The translations under genes were made by a program, and so were the position numbers. Of a stretch of 10,376 nucleotides of DNA, positions 1-7,270 are shown piece by piece (position 1 is the first letter of the stretch; each line of letters starts with the position of its first letter). Under the pieces are notes generated by a model. That model made no database searches. It worked only from the letters and a program-made list of their open reading frames with translations, and was not told the origin of the DNA. The DNA comes from Dehalococcoidales bacterium (GTDB taxonomy: Bacteria > Chloroflexota > Dehalococcoidia > Dehalococcoidales > UBA2162), in NCBI GenBank assembly GCA_020343555.1, contig CP070800.1, positions 796,487-806,862 of the forward strand. Direction: 5' to 3'.

Positions 1-317
1 ATAAGCGTGCTTTTATCTAGGATATACTTCTCATCCTCAATCCAGAATTCCACCTCTCCATGGAGATTATACGGATTATCCGGGTCACTACCGAAAAAGG
101 CGATCACCTCGTCGTAATCGTGGGTATGAGCTTGTGCAGGCTTTTCGTTCGGCTTCCTATACCAGGAACAGTTGATCTGGAAAGAACCGGGCACTACGTC
201 CTCATCCAGCCAGAGTATTCGCGTTGCCCATTTCGCGTAATCACCGGCGCCAGCCTGCATCTCTTTCGGTATTTTAAGGTCAGTGACAATATGTTTCGCG
301 TATTTTCGCTCAGCCAT
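1..317 (-). CDS. Cupin-domain protein, N-terminal part (runs off left edge)
   Basis: This is the first 105 codons of a minus-strand gene, still open at the window edge. The ATG at 317 is preceded by a strong Shine-Dalgarno sequence, AGGAGGA (333-327), with a 9-nt spacer, so the start is well supported. The protein begins MAERKYAKHIVTDLKIP and carries H64-T-H66-x3-E70 followed by FFGSDPDNPYN. This matches the first cupin motif (HxHxxxE, then a glycine), whose two His and one Glu normally bind a metal ion. A beta-rich stretch (GEVEFWIEDEKYIL) follows, as expected for the barrel. The second cupin motif would lie outside the window. No signal peptide is visible, so it is probably cytosolic. Single-domain cupins may be isomerases, dioxygenases or ligand sensors, and the substrate cannot be read from this fragment. 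The plus-strand open frame at 60-347 is its shadow. Confidence 0.8.
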   Translation of the reverse strand, partial: MAERKYAKHIVTDLKIPKEMQAGAGDYAKWATRILWLDEDVVPGSFQINCSWYRKPNEKPAQAHTHDYDEVIAFFGSDPDNPYNLHGEVEFWIEDEKYILDKSTL

Positions 318-381
318 CGGTACCGTTCCTCCTACCTTTTGGGATAATCGACTCAGTCTATATTATTTAGGAACCAGCCCG

Positions 382-410
382 ATTGTACCACCAGTCTGGT
401 AATTACACAA
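382..410 (-). promoter_or_regulatory. Candidate sigma70 promoter with operator-like dyad, for the cupin gene
   Basis: On the minus strand, TTGTGT (410-405) and TACAAT (387-382) are separated by exactly 17 nt. The -10 matches consensus at five of six bases and the -35 at three of six. Transcription would begin near 375, about 58 nt before the cupin ATG. A perfect 5+1+5 dyad, ACCAG-N-CTGGT (390-400), sits inside the spacer between the two boxes, where a repressor would block polymerase. Assignment rests on sequence resemblance only. Confidence 0.35.
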
Positions 411-502
411 TTTTCATTTTAATTCCGATCTATCTCAATATTATAAAGAACTTTATACTCACATTATTCGACTTTCTGTTTATGTTCGGTCGGTGGTATT
501 TA

Positions 503-685
503 CCTCACCCCTTGCCCCTCTCCAGCCAGAACCACTGCTAGTTGTTGTTAGTCGTTCTCGGCTGGAGAGGGGAGTTATATGAGAGGGGGCTTCGCCCCCT
601 CTCAGTTACTTATTCCCCCTTTCATGCAGTCTAATCATTGATGGTAAAACAAGGTACTACGTAAGAGGGGGATACAGGGGGTGAG
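503..685. repeat. Nested inverted-repeat element (interspersed-repeat-like)
   Basis: Three inverted repeats are nested or adjacent here. The outer arms are CTCACCCC (504-511) and GGGGTGAG (678-685). Inside, CCCCTCTCCAGCC (515-527) pairs perfectly with 560-572, and the stem extends through 532/554 with one bulge. A second hairpin has GAGAGGGGG (581-589) against CCCCCTCTC (595-603) with a CTTCG loop. The G/C strand-skewed blocks contrast with the AT-rich flanks. No open frame, T-tract or target duplication is evident. The arrangement resembles the non-coding palindromic repeats scattered through many Chloroflexota genomes, but whether it is multicopy cannot be seen from one window. The rest of the 318-864 gap shows nothing beyond the promoter candidates listed separately. 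Confidence 0.6.
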
Positions 686-764
686 TTTAAACCAAACAGA
701 ATAGAATCCTGCTAACCAAATTTTAACCGTTTTATCCAGAGAAACAAGTAAATACGTTTCTAAG

Positions 765-793
765 TTGTTACCCGGATTTACTAAAAGTATACC
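765..793 (+). promoter_or_regulatory. Weak promoter candidate upstream of folP
   Basis: TTGTTA (765-770) and TATACC (788-793) are spaced by 17 nt, each matching consensus at four of six bases. Transcription would start near 800, giving a leader of about 65 nt before the folP ATG at 865. No better-spaced pair was found between the repeat element and folP. The surrounding DNA is AT-rich, so chance matches are likely. Confidence 0.3.
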
Positions 794-864
794 TTATTGA
801 TAAAATGTTCTAACAGTTAATCAGGCAAGACTGAATAAATCAATTCAAACTAGGAAACGAATCA

Positions 865-1731
865 ATGAATCAACCAGGTATCACCAGGTGTGGAAACATA
901 GAGTTCCATTGGGGAAAACGCACCTATGTTATGGGTATTATCAACATGTCGCTGGAGTCATTTTCCAGTGACGGCTTGCCGAATGCCGACTCCGCCCTGG
1001 AACAGGCACGACGCTTCGTCAACGAGGGAGCCGATATCCTCGATGTCGGCGGTGAATCAACACGTCCCGGCCTTGCATCGATTTCCGTCGACGATGAACT
1101 TAACCGGGTGATTCCCGTTATCGAGCGTCTATCCCGCGAAATCAGTGTACCGATAAGTATTGATACCACAAAGATGATCGTAGCCGAACAGGCACTCAAA
1201 GCCGGCGCTGTAATGCTTAACGACCAGTGGGGTCTCAAGACGGAACCTCGGCTGGCAGAGCTGGCAGCAATAGAGGGCGTGCCGATTGTCCTGATGAGTA
1301 ACCAGAGAGACAAGGGTGAATATGATGTTGATACCGGTCGCGACACATCACGTTATGAAGACGTAATGGGCGAGGTGAAATCCACGCTTCGTCAGAGTGT
1401 TGAATCAGCTATTGACGCCGGTGTCCCTCCGGAGAATATTATTATCGATCCCGGTATCGGTTTCGGTAAAGCATGGCAACAGGACCTGGAAATAATGCGT
1501 CGATTAAGTGAGTTGAGAGAACTGGGCAAACCAATCCTGATTGGAACATCGCGTAAATCCCTTATCAAACAGGTACTTAATCTTCCTGCCGGAGAGAGAG
1601 TCGAAGGCACTGCCGCCACAGTAGCCATCGGTATTGCCAATGGTGCTGACATTGTACGCGTACATGATGTCAGGGAGATGGTGCGCGTATGCCGGATGTC
1701 AGACGCTATCGTCAGGGTCGCTCCCAGATAA
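865..1731 (+). CDS. folP: Dihydropteroate synthase
   Basis: This enzyme condenses p-aminobenzoate with dihydropterin pyrophosphate to give dihydropteroate in cytosolic folate synthesis, and it is the target of sulfonamides. The 288 residues are a normal length for the TIM-barrel family. By comparison with E. coli DHPS, the conserved positions are N27 in loop 1, DVGGESTRPG (60-69), D100 in ISIDT, N119, IIIDPGIGFGK (191-201), the SRKS motif with K231, and R265/H267 in VRVHD. All key substrate and metal residues are therefore present. Deviations are NMSLESFSSDG (27-37) for the usual N-V-T-P-D-S-F-S-D-G-G, NDQWG for NDVSG, and MSNQRD where MH-x-(R/K)-G is usual. AGGA (852-855) lies 9 nt before the ATG, supporting the start. 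No other folate gene is in the window. A folate need fits a Wood-Ljungdahl-type or other one-carbon metabolism, but that is inference. Confidence 0.93.
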   Translation: MNQPGITRCGNIEFHWGKRTYVMGIINMSLESFSSDGLPNADSALEQARRFVNEGADILDVGGESTRPGLASISVDDELNRVIPVIERLSREISVPISIDTTKMIVAEQALKAGAVMLNDQWGLKTEPRLAELAAIEGVPIVLMSNQRDKGEYDVDTGRDTSRYEDVMGEVKSTLRQSVESAIDAGVPPENIIIDPGIGFGKAWQQDLEIMRRLSELRELGKPILIGTSRKSLIKQVLNLPAGERVEGTAATVAIGIANGADIVRVHDVREMVRVCRMSDAIVRVAPR

Positions 1732-1813
1732 AAGATCAACCGTAAAACCTTGCCTGATAGTGTCTCAAGCACTATACTTACTTGATGTGTAGCTCTTTTC
1801 AACAAGAGTTACT

Positions 1814-1921
1814 ATGTATACGTTTTCAGTGTTCTGGTTTCCCTGCCTGTTTGCCCATAGTCTTTTAATTATGGCGCAGGAATGCGGGTATCTTTACGTA
1901 AATGAGATGCGAGACCGGTAG
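1814..1921 (+). CDS. Possible 35-residue leader ORF before the MATE gene (doubtful)
   Basis: An ATG-initiated frame at 1814 encodes 35 residues (MYTFSVFWFPCLFAHSLLIM..., ending in MRDR). Its TAG stop lies only 2 nt before the MATE ATG, an arrangement that would allow translational coupling. The N-terminal half is hydrophobic and aromatic. The only ribosome-binding-site candidate is a weak AAGAG (1804-1808), and two short hairpins (1757-1775 and 1793-1808) precede the frame. I recognise no family. A frame this short can arise by chance, so this is recorded as a possibility only. Confidence 0.2.
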   Translation: MYTFSVFWFPCLFAHSLLIMAQECGYLYVNEMRDR

Positions 1922-1923
1922 TT

Positions 1924-3312
1924 ATGGATAAAGAAACAGAAGAATTAATGAGTCCCCCAACCACCAGGGTAGAGCGTGACTGGACTCAGGGCAACATATT
2001 CAAAAACCTGTTGTCGCTGTCATGGCCAATGATAATCAACGAATTCCTCTGGGGTGTGGGATCGATTATCGACATGATATGGGTCGGTAAACTCGGTTCG
2101 GAATCGATTGCCGGGGTTGGCGTAGCCGGTATCATTATGATGCTGCTGATGTCTTCACTGTTCGGACTGACTACCGGTACCTCGGCACTCGTTGCCCGTG
2201 CTGTCGGTGCGGGAGACATGGCAGGTGCCAACCACGCCGCCCAGCAGTCATACATTATCGGAGGTGTCTATACGGTTACTTTAGCTTTGTTAGGTATCAT
2301 CCTTGCTGAGCCGTTGATGATTCTGTTCGGACTGGAACCCGATGTCGTTCACGAAGGAGCAGCATACCTTCGCATTCTGCTTGCCGGTTCGATACTTATG
2401 GCATTCTGGATAATCGGCGAGTTTACCATGTATGCTTCCGGCGACGGTAAGACACCCATGAAGATAAGTATTATCGCCCGGATTCTTCACTTGATATTCG
2501 CGCCTTTGCTAGTCCTGGGCTGGGGTATATTCCCAAAACTCGGAGTCAGTGGGGCAGCTCTAGCGAATATAATCGCATATACCGGTGGAGTGATCCTTGC
2601 ATTCTGGGCGTTGTTCGGTGGCAGAACCCGTCTTAAATTGACCATGAAGAATTTCAGTGTCGACTTCAATATCATCCGGCGTACGATAAAGATAGGCATT
2701 CCTTCCAGCGTCAGTAATATTCAAAGATCTCTCAGTAACATGATTCTATTATGGCTGATTGCTCCCTTTGGCACTCTTGCGGTTGCCGGTCATTCGCTGT
2801 GCCAGCGAATAGAGGGGATTCTTTTTCTGCCAGGTATGGGACTGGGTTTGGCTTCGGGGACGCTCGTAGGACAGAACCTGGGAGCTCGACGACCGGAACG
2901 AGCGGAAAAGAGTGGCTGGATGGCTTCAGGAGTTGTAACAGGTATCATGGTTCTCGGTTCACTGGTAATACTGCTGTGGGCGGAGGAGATAATCGGAATA
3001 TTTACCTCCGAGGCTGATCTTATAGAAATGGCTGCAGTATTTATGAGGATCGCTACGGCAGGCTATCTGGTAATGGGATTCAGTTCGGTCCTCATGCAGA
3101 GCATATCTCATGCCGGAGATACTCTGCCACCGATGATTTTCAATATAATAATGATGTGGCTTGTACAAATACCCCTGGCCTGGGCATTACCGAAATTTAC
3201 CGGCCTGGAGGTACTCGGAGTACGCTGGGCTATCGTGATCGGTCGGTACGTAGCAGGAATTGCCTACATCACATATTTCAAGCTGGGACGCTGGAAACGT
3301 AAAAAAGTGTAA
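1924..3312 (+). CDS. MATE-family multidrug/cation antiporter
   Basis: This is an inner-membrane efflux pump expected to export drugs, toxins or metabolites in exchange for H+ or Na+. The 462 residues are the usual MATE length and are almost wholly hydrophobic, with a charged N-terminal tail of about 25 residues and a basic C-terminus (KLGRWKRKKV). They fit twelve transmembrane helices in two halves. MATE signatures are LSLSWPMIINEFLWG (about 31-45), IDMIWVGKLGSESIAGVGVAG (about 49-69), LVARAVGAGD (about 89-98) and, in the second half, the matching IPSSVSN and LVGQNLGARRPERAE segments. It resembles the DinF/NorM-like branch more than eukaryotic MATEs. The substrate is unknown. The start at 1924 has no strong ribosome-binding site, and an alternative ATG at 1948 is no better. 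The gene follows folP by 192 nt and converges with the carbonic-anhydrase-like gene 30 nt downstream, with no clear terminator between. Confidence 0.9.
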   Translation: MDKETEELMSPPTTRVERDWTQGNIFKNLLSLSWPMIINEFLWGVGSIIDMIWVGKLGSESIAGVGVAGIIMMLLMSSLFGLTTGTSALVARAVGAGDMAGANHAAQQSYIIGGVYTVTLALLGIILAEPLMILFGLEPDVVHEGAAYLRILLAGSILMAFWIIGEFTMYASGDGKTPMKISIIARILHLIFAPLLVLGWGIFPKLGVSGAALANIIAYTGGVILAFWALFGGRTRLKLTMKNFSVDFNIIRRTIKIGIPSSVSNIQRSLSNMILLWLIAPFGTLAVAGHSLCQRIEGILFLPGMGLGLASGTLVGQNLGARRPERAEKSGWMASGVVTGIMVLGSLVILLWAEEIIGIFTSEADLIEMAAVFMRIATAGYLVMGFSSVLMQSISHAGDTLPPMIFNIIMMWLVQIPLAWALPKFTGLEVLGVRWAIVIGRYVAGIAYITYFKLGRWKRKKV

Positions 3313-3342
3313 GTGCGGGTAATTCCGAATCTAGCTCCGGTT

Positions 3343-3744
3343 TCAACTGTCAGTATCACCAGTAACAATCTGCCTGATTTTCCAGTCTCCGTTCATAAAC
3401 AGTCCTATAACCCGGATACCAGGTTTCCATGATCGAACCGTCTTGATAGCCTTCGTTATCTGTTCCTGTTTTGTTTTACTGTCTACAGGATTCCCGGCAC
3501 AGTCTATGTGACCTGCCACGGCTAAAAGGTACGAATTATGCCTGGATATAGATATTTCTACCTTCCTTTGTATAGACTTGATAGTGAATTTATCCGAGTT
3601 TTCCGCCAGAACCAGTTCAGGACCAGGTTCTGTGATAGTATCTATATAATCCAGGTCATACTGATTTTTCAGCCAATCATTAACCGGTAGCTGTACTCTT
3701 CCGTCCATGCAGTTAATCACTGTTCCAAATGTATGAGAATTCAT
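3343..3744 (-). CDS. Short beta-carbonic-anhydrase-like protein
   Basis: This 133-residue protein carries the zinc-site signature of beta-class carbonic anhydrases: C12-M-D14-G-R16 near the N-terminus and H79-I-D-C82 in AVAGHIDCAGNPV. The ligand set Cys, His, Cys and the Asp-Arg dyad are all present. Typical beta enzymes have about 200 residues, so this is a reduced version lacking much of the usual N-terminal arm and C-terminal part. If active, it would interconvert CO2 and bicarbonate in the cytosol. AAGGAG (3758-3753) lies 8 nt before the ATG, so the start is firm. It lies 90 nt downstream of pycA on the same strand. PycA consumes bicarbonate, so a supply role is attractive but inferred. 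An intercistronic hairpin separates the two, leaving co-transcription open. The protein could instead be a non-catalytic zinc protein of the same fold. Confidence 0.75.
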   Translation of the reverse strand: MNSHTFGTVINCMDGRVQLPVNDWLKNQYDLDYIDTITEPGPELVLAENSDKFTIKSIQRKVEISISRHNSYLLAVAGHIDCAGNPVDSKTKQEQITKAIKTVRSWKPGIRVIGLFMNGDWKIRQIVTGDTDS

Positions 3745-3766
3745 GTATACTGCTCCTTATAACGAT

Positions 3767-3800
3767 ATCACGGAGTCTCTGAGTCAAGAGATTCCGTGAT
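3767..3800 (-). other. 14-bp intercistronic hairpin between pycA and the carbonic-anhydrase-like gene
   Basis: ATCACGGAGTCTCT (3767-3780) pairs with AGAGATTCCGTGAT (3787-3800) around a 6-nt loop (GAGTCA). The stem is 14 bp with one G-U wobble. Read on the minus strand, it starts 34 nt after the pycA stop and ends just before the ribosome-binding site of the next gene. No T-tract follows on either strand, so it is not a classical Rho-independent terminator. It could stabilise or process the pycBA message, or attenuate read-through. Confidence 0.65.
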
Positions 3801-3834
3801 TGGCTATATAAAGTCATCGTTTCTTTAATTGTAG

Positions 3835-5322
3835 TTATTCCGATTGCGGGGGACTTTTACCGGGCAGATGTCCTGCTACTACCGCAGCTGCTATCGCTGC
3901 AATTCTCTTTTTTTCATCGAATATCTGAGAAAGCCTTTCTTCCATCGATTTGTCTCTCTCGATGATCATCTTCATATTCTCAAGGAGTGAGGTTTCGTTC
4001 TCAATAAAATGAGTAGTCAGTTCACCACTAACAAAGCGCTCGTTCTCCATAACAGCTTTGTGGAAAGGAATGTTCGTTTTCAGACCCAGTATAATATACT
4101 CATAAAGTGCCCGTCGCATCCTCTGTATAGCTTCATTTCTATCTCTCCCCCAGACTATAAGCTTTGATATCATCGGATCATATATCGGCGGTATCGTATA
4201 CCTGGTATACACGCTGCTGTCGATACGCACACCGATACCGCCGGGTGACCGATAACCGCTGAGTTTACCCGGTGAAGGGACAAACCTGTTCAGAGGATCT
4301 TCGGCGTTGATCCTGCATTCAATCGCCCAACCTCTCGCTCTGACATCCTCCTGCATGAAACTCAGGGGATTTCCGGCAGCTATTGAGATCTGCTCCTTGA
4401 CAATATCGATCCCGTATACCATCTCGGTAACCGGATGTTCAACCTGGACGCGGGTATTCGCTTCCAAGAAATAAAACTCCCCATTCGAATACAGAAATTC
4501 TATTGTACCGGCACCTTCGTAGTTAACCCAGCGTCCAGCCTTGACAGCGGTCTCACCCATACGATCTCGAAGCTCCGGAGTGATTACCGGTGAGGGTGCT
4601 TCTTCTATCAGTTTCTGATGGCGACGCTGTATGGAGCACTCCCTCTCGCCAAGATGAACCACATTACCATGAGTATCTGCCATGATCTGGATTTCGATAT
4701 GTCGGGGATTCTCCAGGTATTTTTCCATGTAAATATCGGCCAGTCCAAAAGTGGATGAAGCGATGGCTTGGGAAGACTCAAGAGCATCAAACAGTTCTTC
4801 ATCATTCTTAACTATCACCATCCCGATTCCGCCACCACCACCGGCTGGTTTGCAGATTATCGGATAACCTATCTTTTCAGCGGTTTCCCTGGCATGTTCG
4901 TATCCGGCTATTTTTTCCTCGGTACCCGGCACCACCGGCACTCCGGCTTTAGCCATTTCCTGCCGGGCAGCTATCTTGTTTCCCATTAACTCCAGCAGTT
5001 TGCTCGAAGGTCCGATGAACTTGATGCCTGCTTTTTCGCAGGCATAAGCGAAATTGGGATTCTCAGCCAGGAATCCATATCCGGGATGGATGGCATCAGC
5101 TCCGCATTCACCAGCTACCTCGATTATCTTATTTATGTTCAGGTAACTCTCGATCGCCGGCGCGCTGCCTATGAAAATGGACTCGTCGGCGTATTTAGCA
5201 AAGAGCGCATCCTTGTCTGCTTCAGAGTAGACAGATACAGAGGTGATACCGAGTTCACGGCAGGCTCTCATTATGCGGATGGCTATTTCACCACGGTTGG
5301 CAACGAGTACTTTCTTAATCAA
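3835..5322 (-). CDS. pycA: Pyruvate carboxylase subunit A (biotin carboxylase)
   Basis: This subunit uses ATP and bicarbonate to carboxylate the biotin carried by PycB. The 495 residues show the full biotin carboxylase fold: N-terminal domain [16 protein letters not shown] (5-20), ATP-grasp domain with K116, K158 and the glycine loop GGGGGIGM (161-168), H208 in RHIEIQ, E275, and [15 protein letters not shown] (286-300) with R291 at the catalytic arginine position. ECRINAEDP (335-343) is also conserved. Two loop differences from AccC are I166 for Arg and A288 for Met. About 45 extra residues follow the usual end, finishing with [19 protein letters not shown]. The start is TTG at 5322 inside the overlap TTGATTAA with the pycB stop, preceded by a GGTGG-type site. 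The first ATG (codon 18) would cut into the conserved domain. An AccC role in fatty-acid synthesis is less likely given the pycB partner. Confidence 0.92.
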   Translation of the reverse strand: MIKKVLVANRGEIAIRIMRACRELGITSVSVYSEADKDALFAKYADESIFIGSAPAIESYLNINKIIEVAGECGADAIHPGYGFLAENPNFAYACEKAGIKFIGPSSKLLELMGNKIAARQEMAKAGVPVVPGTEEKIAGYEHARETAEKIGYPIICKPAGGGGGIGMVIVKNDEELFDALESSQAIASSTFGLADIYMEKYLENPRHIEIQIMADTHGNVVHLGERECSIQRRHQKLIEEAPSPVITPELRDRMGETAVKAGRWVNYEGAGTIEFLYSNGEFYFLEANTRVQVEHPVTEMVYGIDIVKEQISIAAGNPLSFMQEDVRARGWAIECRINAEDPLNRFVPSPGKLSGYRSPGGIGVRIDSSVYTRYTIPPIYDPMISKLIVWGRDRNEAIQRMRRALYEYIILGLKTNIPFHKAVMENERFVSGELTTHFIENETSLLENMKMIIERDKSMEERLSQIFDEKKRIAAIAAAVVAGHLPGKSPPQSE

Positions 5323-7042
5323 CGGCTTCCACCACCATCAATATATCTCCGGCATTTACTACCTCGCCCTGGAAAGTGAAGAGTTCCTTTACAGTTCCAT
5401 CATATTCAGCCACAATGTTGTTCTGCATCTTCATGGCTTCGATGGTCAGCAGGATGTCACCCTCCTTTACCTTATCACCGGCTTTTACCTTCACCGCCAG
5501 GATCATACCCTGCATTTTTGATACAATCGCCCCATCAGGAACCTCCTGTGGCTTCTGAGGACTGTCTACGCTGATTGTCTTACTCATGACTGAGGACACT
5601 TTTACATTAAATACTTCGCCGTCAACATCCACGGAAAATTCCGCGGGAAGATCGGCTGATCCCGAACTTTTCGATGTTGCTTCGAGAGGTGAAGGCATGG
5701 CTTCTTCCTTCAGTTCTCCTCGCAGGAATTTCACTGCTACCTGAGGATAAAGAGCGTACGTCATCAGGTCTTCTTCACTGTGAATAATTCCGAGGTTATG
5801 ACCTTCTTCAGACAGTTTTTCAAGTTCCGGTTCGAGCATTTCTGCAGGACGATCTTCCATGACCGGTTCATCTCCTATAACCTGATTTCTGATTTCTTCG
5901 TTCACCGGTCCGGGCGGTCGTCCGTAGAGACCGAGTAAGTAATTCTTTACCTCCTGAGTCACCTGTTTATACCGTTCACCAAGCAGAACATTAAGTACTG
6001 CCTGGATACCAACTACCTGGCTTGTCGGTGTTACCAGCGGGGGATAGCCTAGATCCGCCCTGACCCGGGGGACTTCTTCGAGTACGTCGCCGTATTTGTC
6101 GAGGGCGTTCTGTTCCCTTAACTGGCTGACAAGATTCGAAAGCATTCCACCGGGAATCTGGTGCAGGAGTACATTTACGCTCGGGCGCGTGGTCTCAGCA
6201 GTAAAGAGCATCCGATATTTACCAGCCAAAGAAGCAAAGTATTCGCCAATTTCATACATCAGTTCAAGGTCAATGCCGGTATCATATGGAGTTTCCTGCA
6301 GAGTAGCCACCATACTTTCGGTGGGTGGCTGTGAAGTACCCCACCCGAAAGCTGAAAAAGCTGTATCCAGGATATCAACTCCGGCTTCGGCTGCCGCAAA
6401 GTAACTCGCCGGAGCCATTCCGCTTGAGCAGTGTGAATGAAGGCTTATCGGCACATTCGTCCGGCTTTTTATCGTCTTGACCAGGTCCGTAGCGAGAGCC
6501 GGAGAAATAAGTCCTGCCATATCCTTGACGCATATGGAGTCGCAGCCGAGATCCTCCAGGTCTTTAGCCATTTCGGCAAACTTTTCATTATTATGAACCG
6601 GGCTTGTAGTGTAGCATATGGTCCCCTGTACGTGTCCTTTGTATTTACTGACAGCTCTGATAGCTGGTTCCATGTTCCTCAGGTCATTCAATGCATCGAA
6701 TATACGAAAAACATCGATGCCGTTCTTGACCGAGAGCCTGACAAATTCATCCAGCACATCGTCAGCATAATGACGATAACCGACAAGGTTCTGTCCCCGG
6801 AGAAGCATTTGCAGACGTGTGTTCTTCACGATGTTGCGAAGGCTTCGAAGTCGTTCCCACGGATCTTCGTTGAGGAAGCGGATACATGAATCAAAGGTAG
6901 CTCCTCCCCAGACTTCGAGTGAAAAAAATCCCGCTTTATCGAGTTGCTCAGCAATCGGGAGCATATCTCGTGTCCGCATCCTCGTTGCTATCAATGACTG
7001 GTGTCCGTCCCTGAGAGTTGTTTCTGTTATCTGTACGCCCAT
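5315..7042 (-). CDS. pycB: Pyruvate carboxylase subunit B (carboxyltransferase plus biotin carrier)
   Basis: This subunit transfers CO2 from carboxybiotin to pyruvate, giving oxaloacetate for biosynthesis. The 575 residues contain an N-terminal HMG-lyase-like barrel with [11 protein letters not shown] (7-17; R11 and D12), K173 in VKDMAGL (the carbamylated-lysine position) and metal ligands H202/H204 in SLHSHC. The conserved PycB/OadA domain ([10 protein letters not shown], 295-304; [12 protein letters not shown], 331-342) follows, then a linker rich in Ser and Glu. The C-terminal biotinyl domain has EAMKMQ (535-540), so biotin would sit on K538, 37 residues from the end. Length and order match split PycB or the alpha subunit of oxaloacetate decarboxylase. 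The adjoining biotin carboxylase and the absence of a membrane beta subunit favour pyruvate carboxylase. The ATG at 7042 starts directly at the conserved barrel. Nearby purine-rich sites (AGGGA at 4 nt, AGGTGG at 12 nt) are poorly spaced. The 8-nt overlap with pycA suggests coupled translation. Confidence 0.93.
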   Translation of the reverse strand: MGVQITETTLRDGHQSLIATRMRTRDMLPIAEQLDKAGFFSLEVWGGATFDSCIRFLNEDPWERLRSLRNIVKNTRLQMLLRGQNLVGYRHYADDVLDEFVRLSVKNGIDVFRIFDALNDLRNMEPAIRAVSKYKGHVQGTICYTTSPVHNNEKFAEMAKDLEDLGCDSICVKDMAGLISPALATDLVKTIKSRTNVPISLHSHCSSGMAPASYFAAAEAGVDILDTAFSAFGWGTSQPPTESMVATLQETPYDTGIDLELMYEIGEYFASLAGKYRMLFTAETTRPSVNVLLHQIPGGMLSNLVSQLREQNALDKYGDVLEEVPRVRADLGYPPLVTPTSQVVGIQAVLNVLLGERYKQVTQEVKNYLLGLYGRPPGPVNEEIRNQVIGDEPVMEDRPAEMLEPELEKLSEEGHNLGIIHSEEDLMTYALYPQVAVKFLRGELKEEAMPSPLEATSKSSGSADLPAEFSVDVDGEVFNVKVSSVMSKTISVDSPQKPQEVPDGAIVSKMQGMILAVKVKAGDKVKEGDILLTIEAMKMQNNIVAEYDGTVKELFTFQGEVVNAGDILMVVEAVD

Positions 7043-7092
7043 CTCGTCCCTGTACCACCTGCTTTCCAGAATATTTGTGAGAAGTTAATCTC

Positions 7093-7268
7093 TTGCTCTA
7101 TTCATATTTTACGCAATTTCGATCGGTAAATACCTGTAATAATACGAATCTCAAAGCCTATCAGATTTATCAACGGATCGGAGATTTTCATATCATACGA
7201 ATAATCGTATGTGTCGTTATGCTTGTAATAATATTATCACAGGTTAATCACGTTGAAAAATAGAGCAA
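7093..7268 (-). promoter_or_regulatory. Structured spacer upstream of pycB (nested inverted repeats)
   Basis: The spacer between the MetE-like stop and pycB is AT-rich and lacks an open frame. A perfect 10-bp inverted repeat, TTGCTCTATT (7093-7102) and AATAGAGCAA (7259-7268), brackets nearly all of it. Inside are an 18-bp dyad, TGTAATAATATTATCACA (7224-7241, 8 of 9 pairs match), and a hairpin CATACGA-ATAA-TCGTATG (7194-7211). The dyads look like operator sites; alternatively the whole could fold as a leader RNA closed by the outer helix. I recognise no known riboswitch. No convincing -35/-10 pair for pycB was found, so its promoter position is unknown. Confidence 0.45.
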
Positions 7269-7270
7269 TT

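Noticed and set aside
60..347. 95-residue plus-strand open frame at the left edge
   Set aside because: It overlaps the minus-strand cupin frame, which has a strong ribosome-binding site and a recognisable HxHxxxE motif; the plus frame has neither.
581..603. GC-rich hairpin as a Rho-independent terminator
   Set aside because: No T-tract follows on either strand, and no gene ends nearby; it fits better as part of the repeat element.
924..1805. Minus-strand open frames opposite folP (140 and 137 residues), and similar antisense frames opposite the MATE, pyc and MFS genes
   Set aside because: They have no recognisable domains and lie wholly opposite well-supported genes, as expected for shadows.
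5315..7042. Oxaloacetate decarboxylase alpha or methylmalonyl-CoA carboxytransferase as identity of the 575-residue protein
   Set aside because: The domain layout would allow it, but the overlapping biotin carboxylase gene and the absence of a sodium-pump beta subunit favour split pyruvate carboxylase.
7043..7068. GGTGGTACAGGG upstream of pycB, resembling the T-box antiterminator motif TGGNACCGCG
   Set aside because: The core CCGCG is not kept, no stem I features or terminator were found, and the motif lies only about 7 nt from the ATG. Treated as chance.
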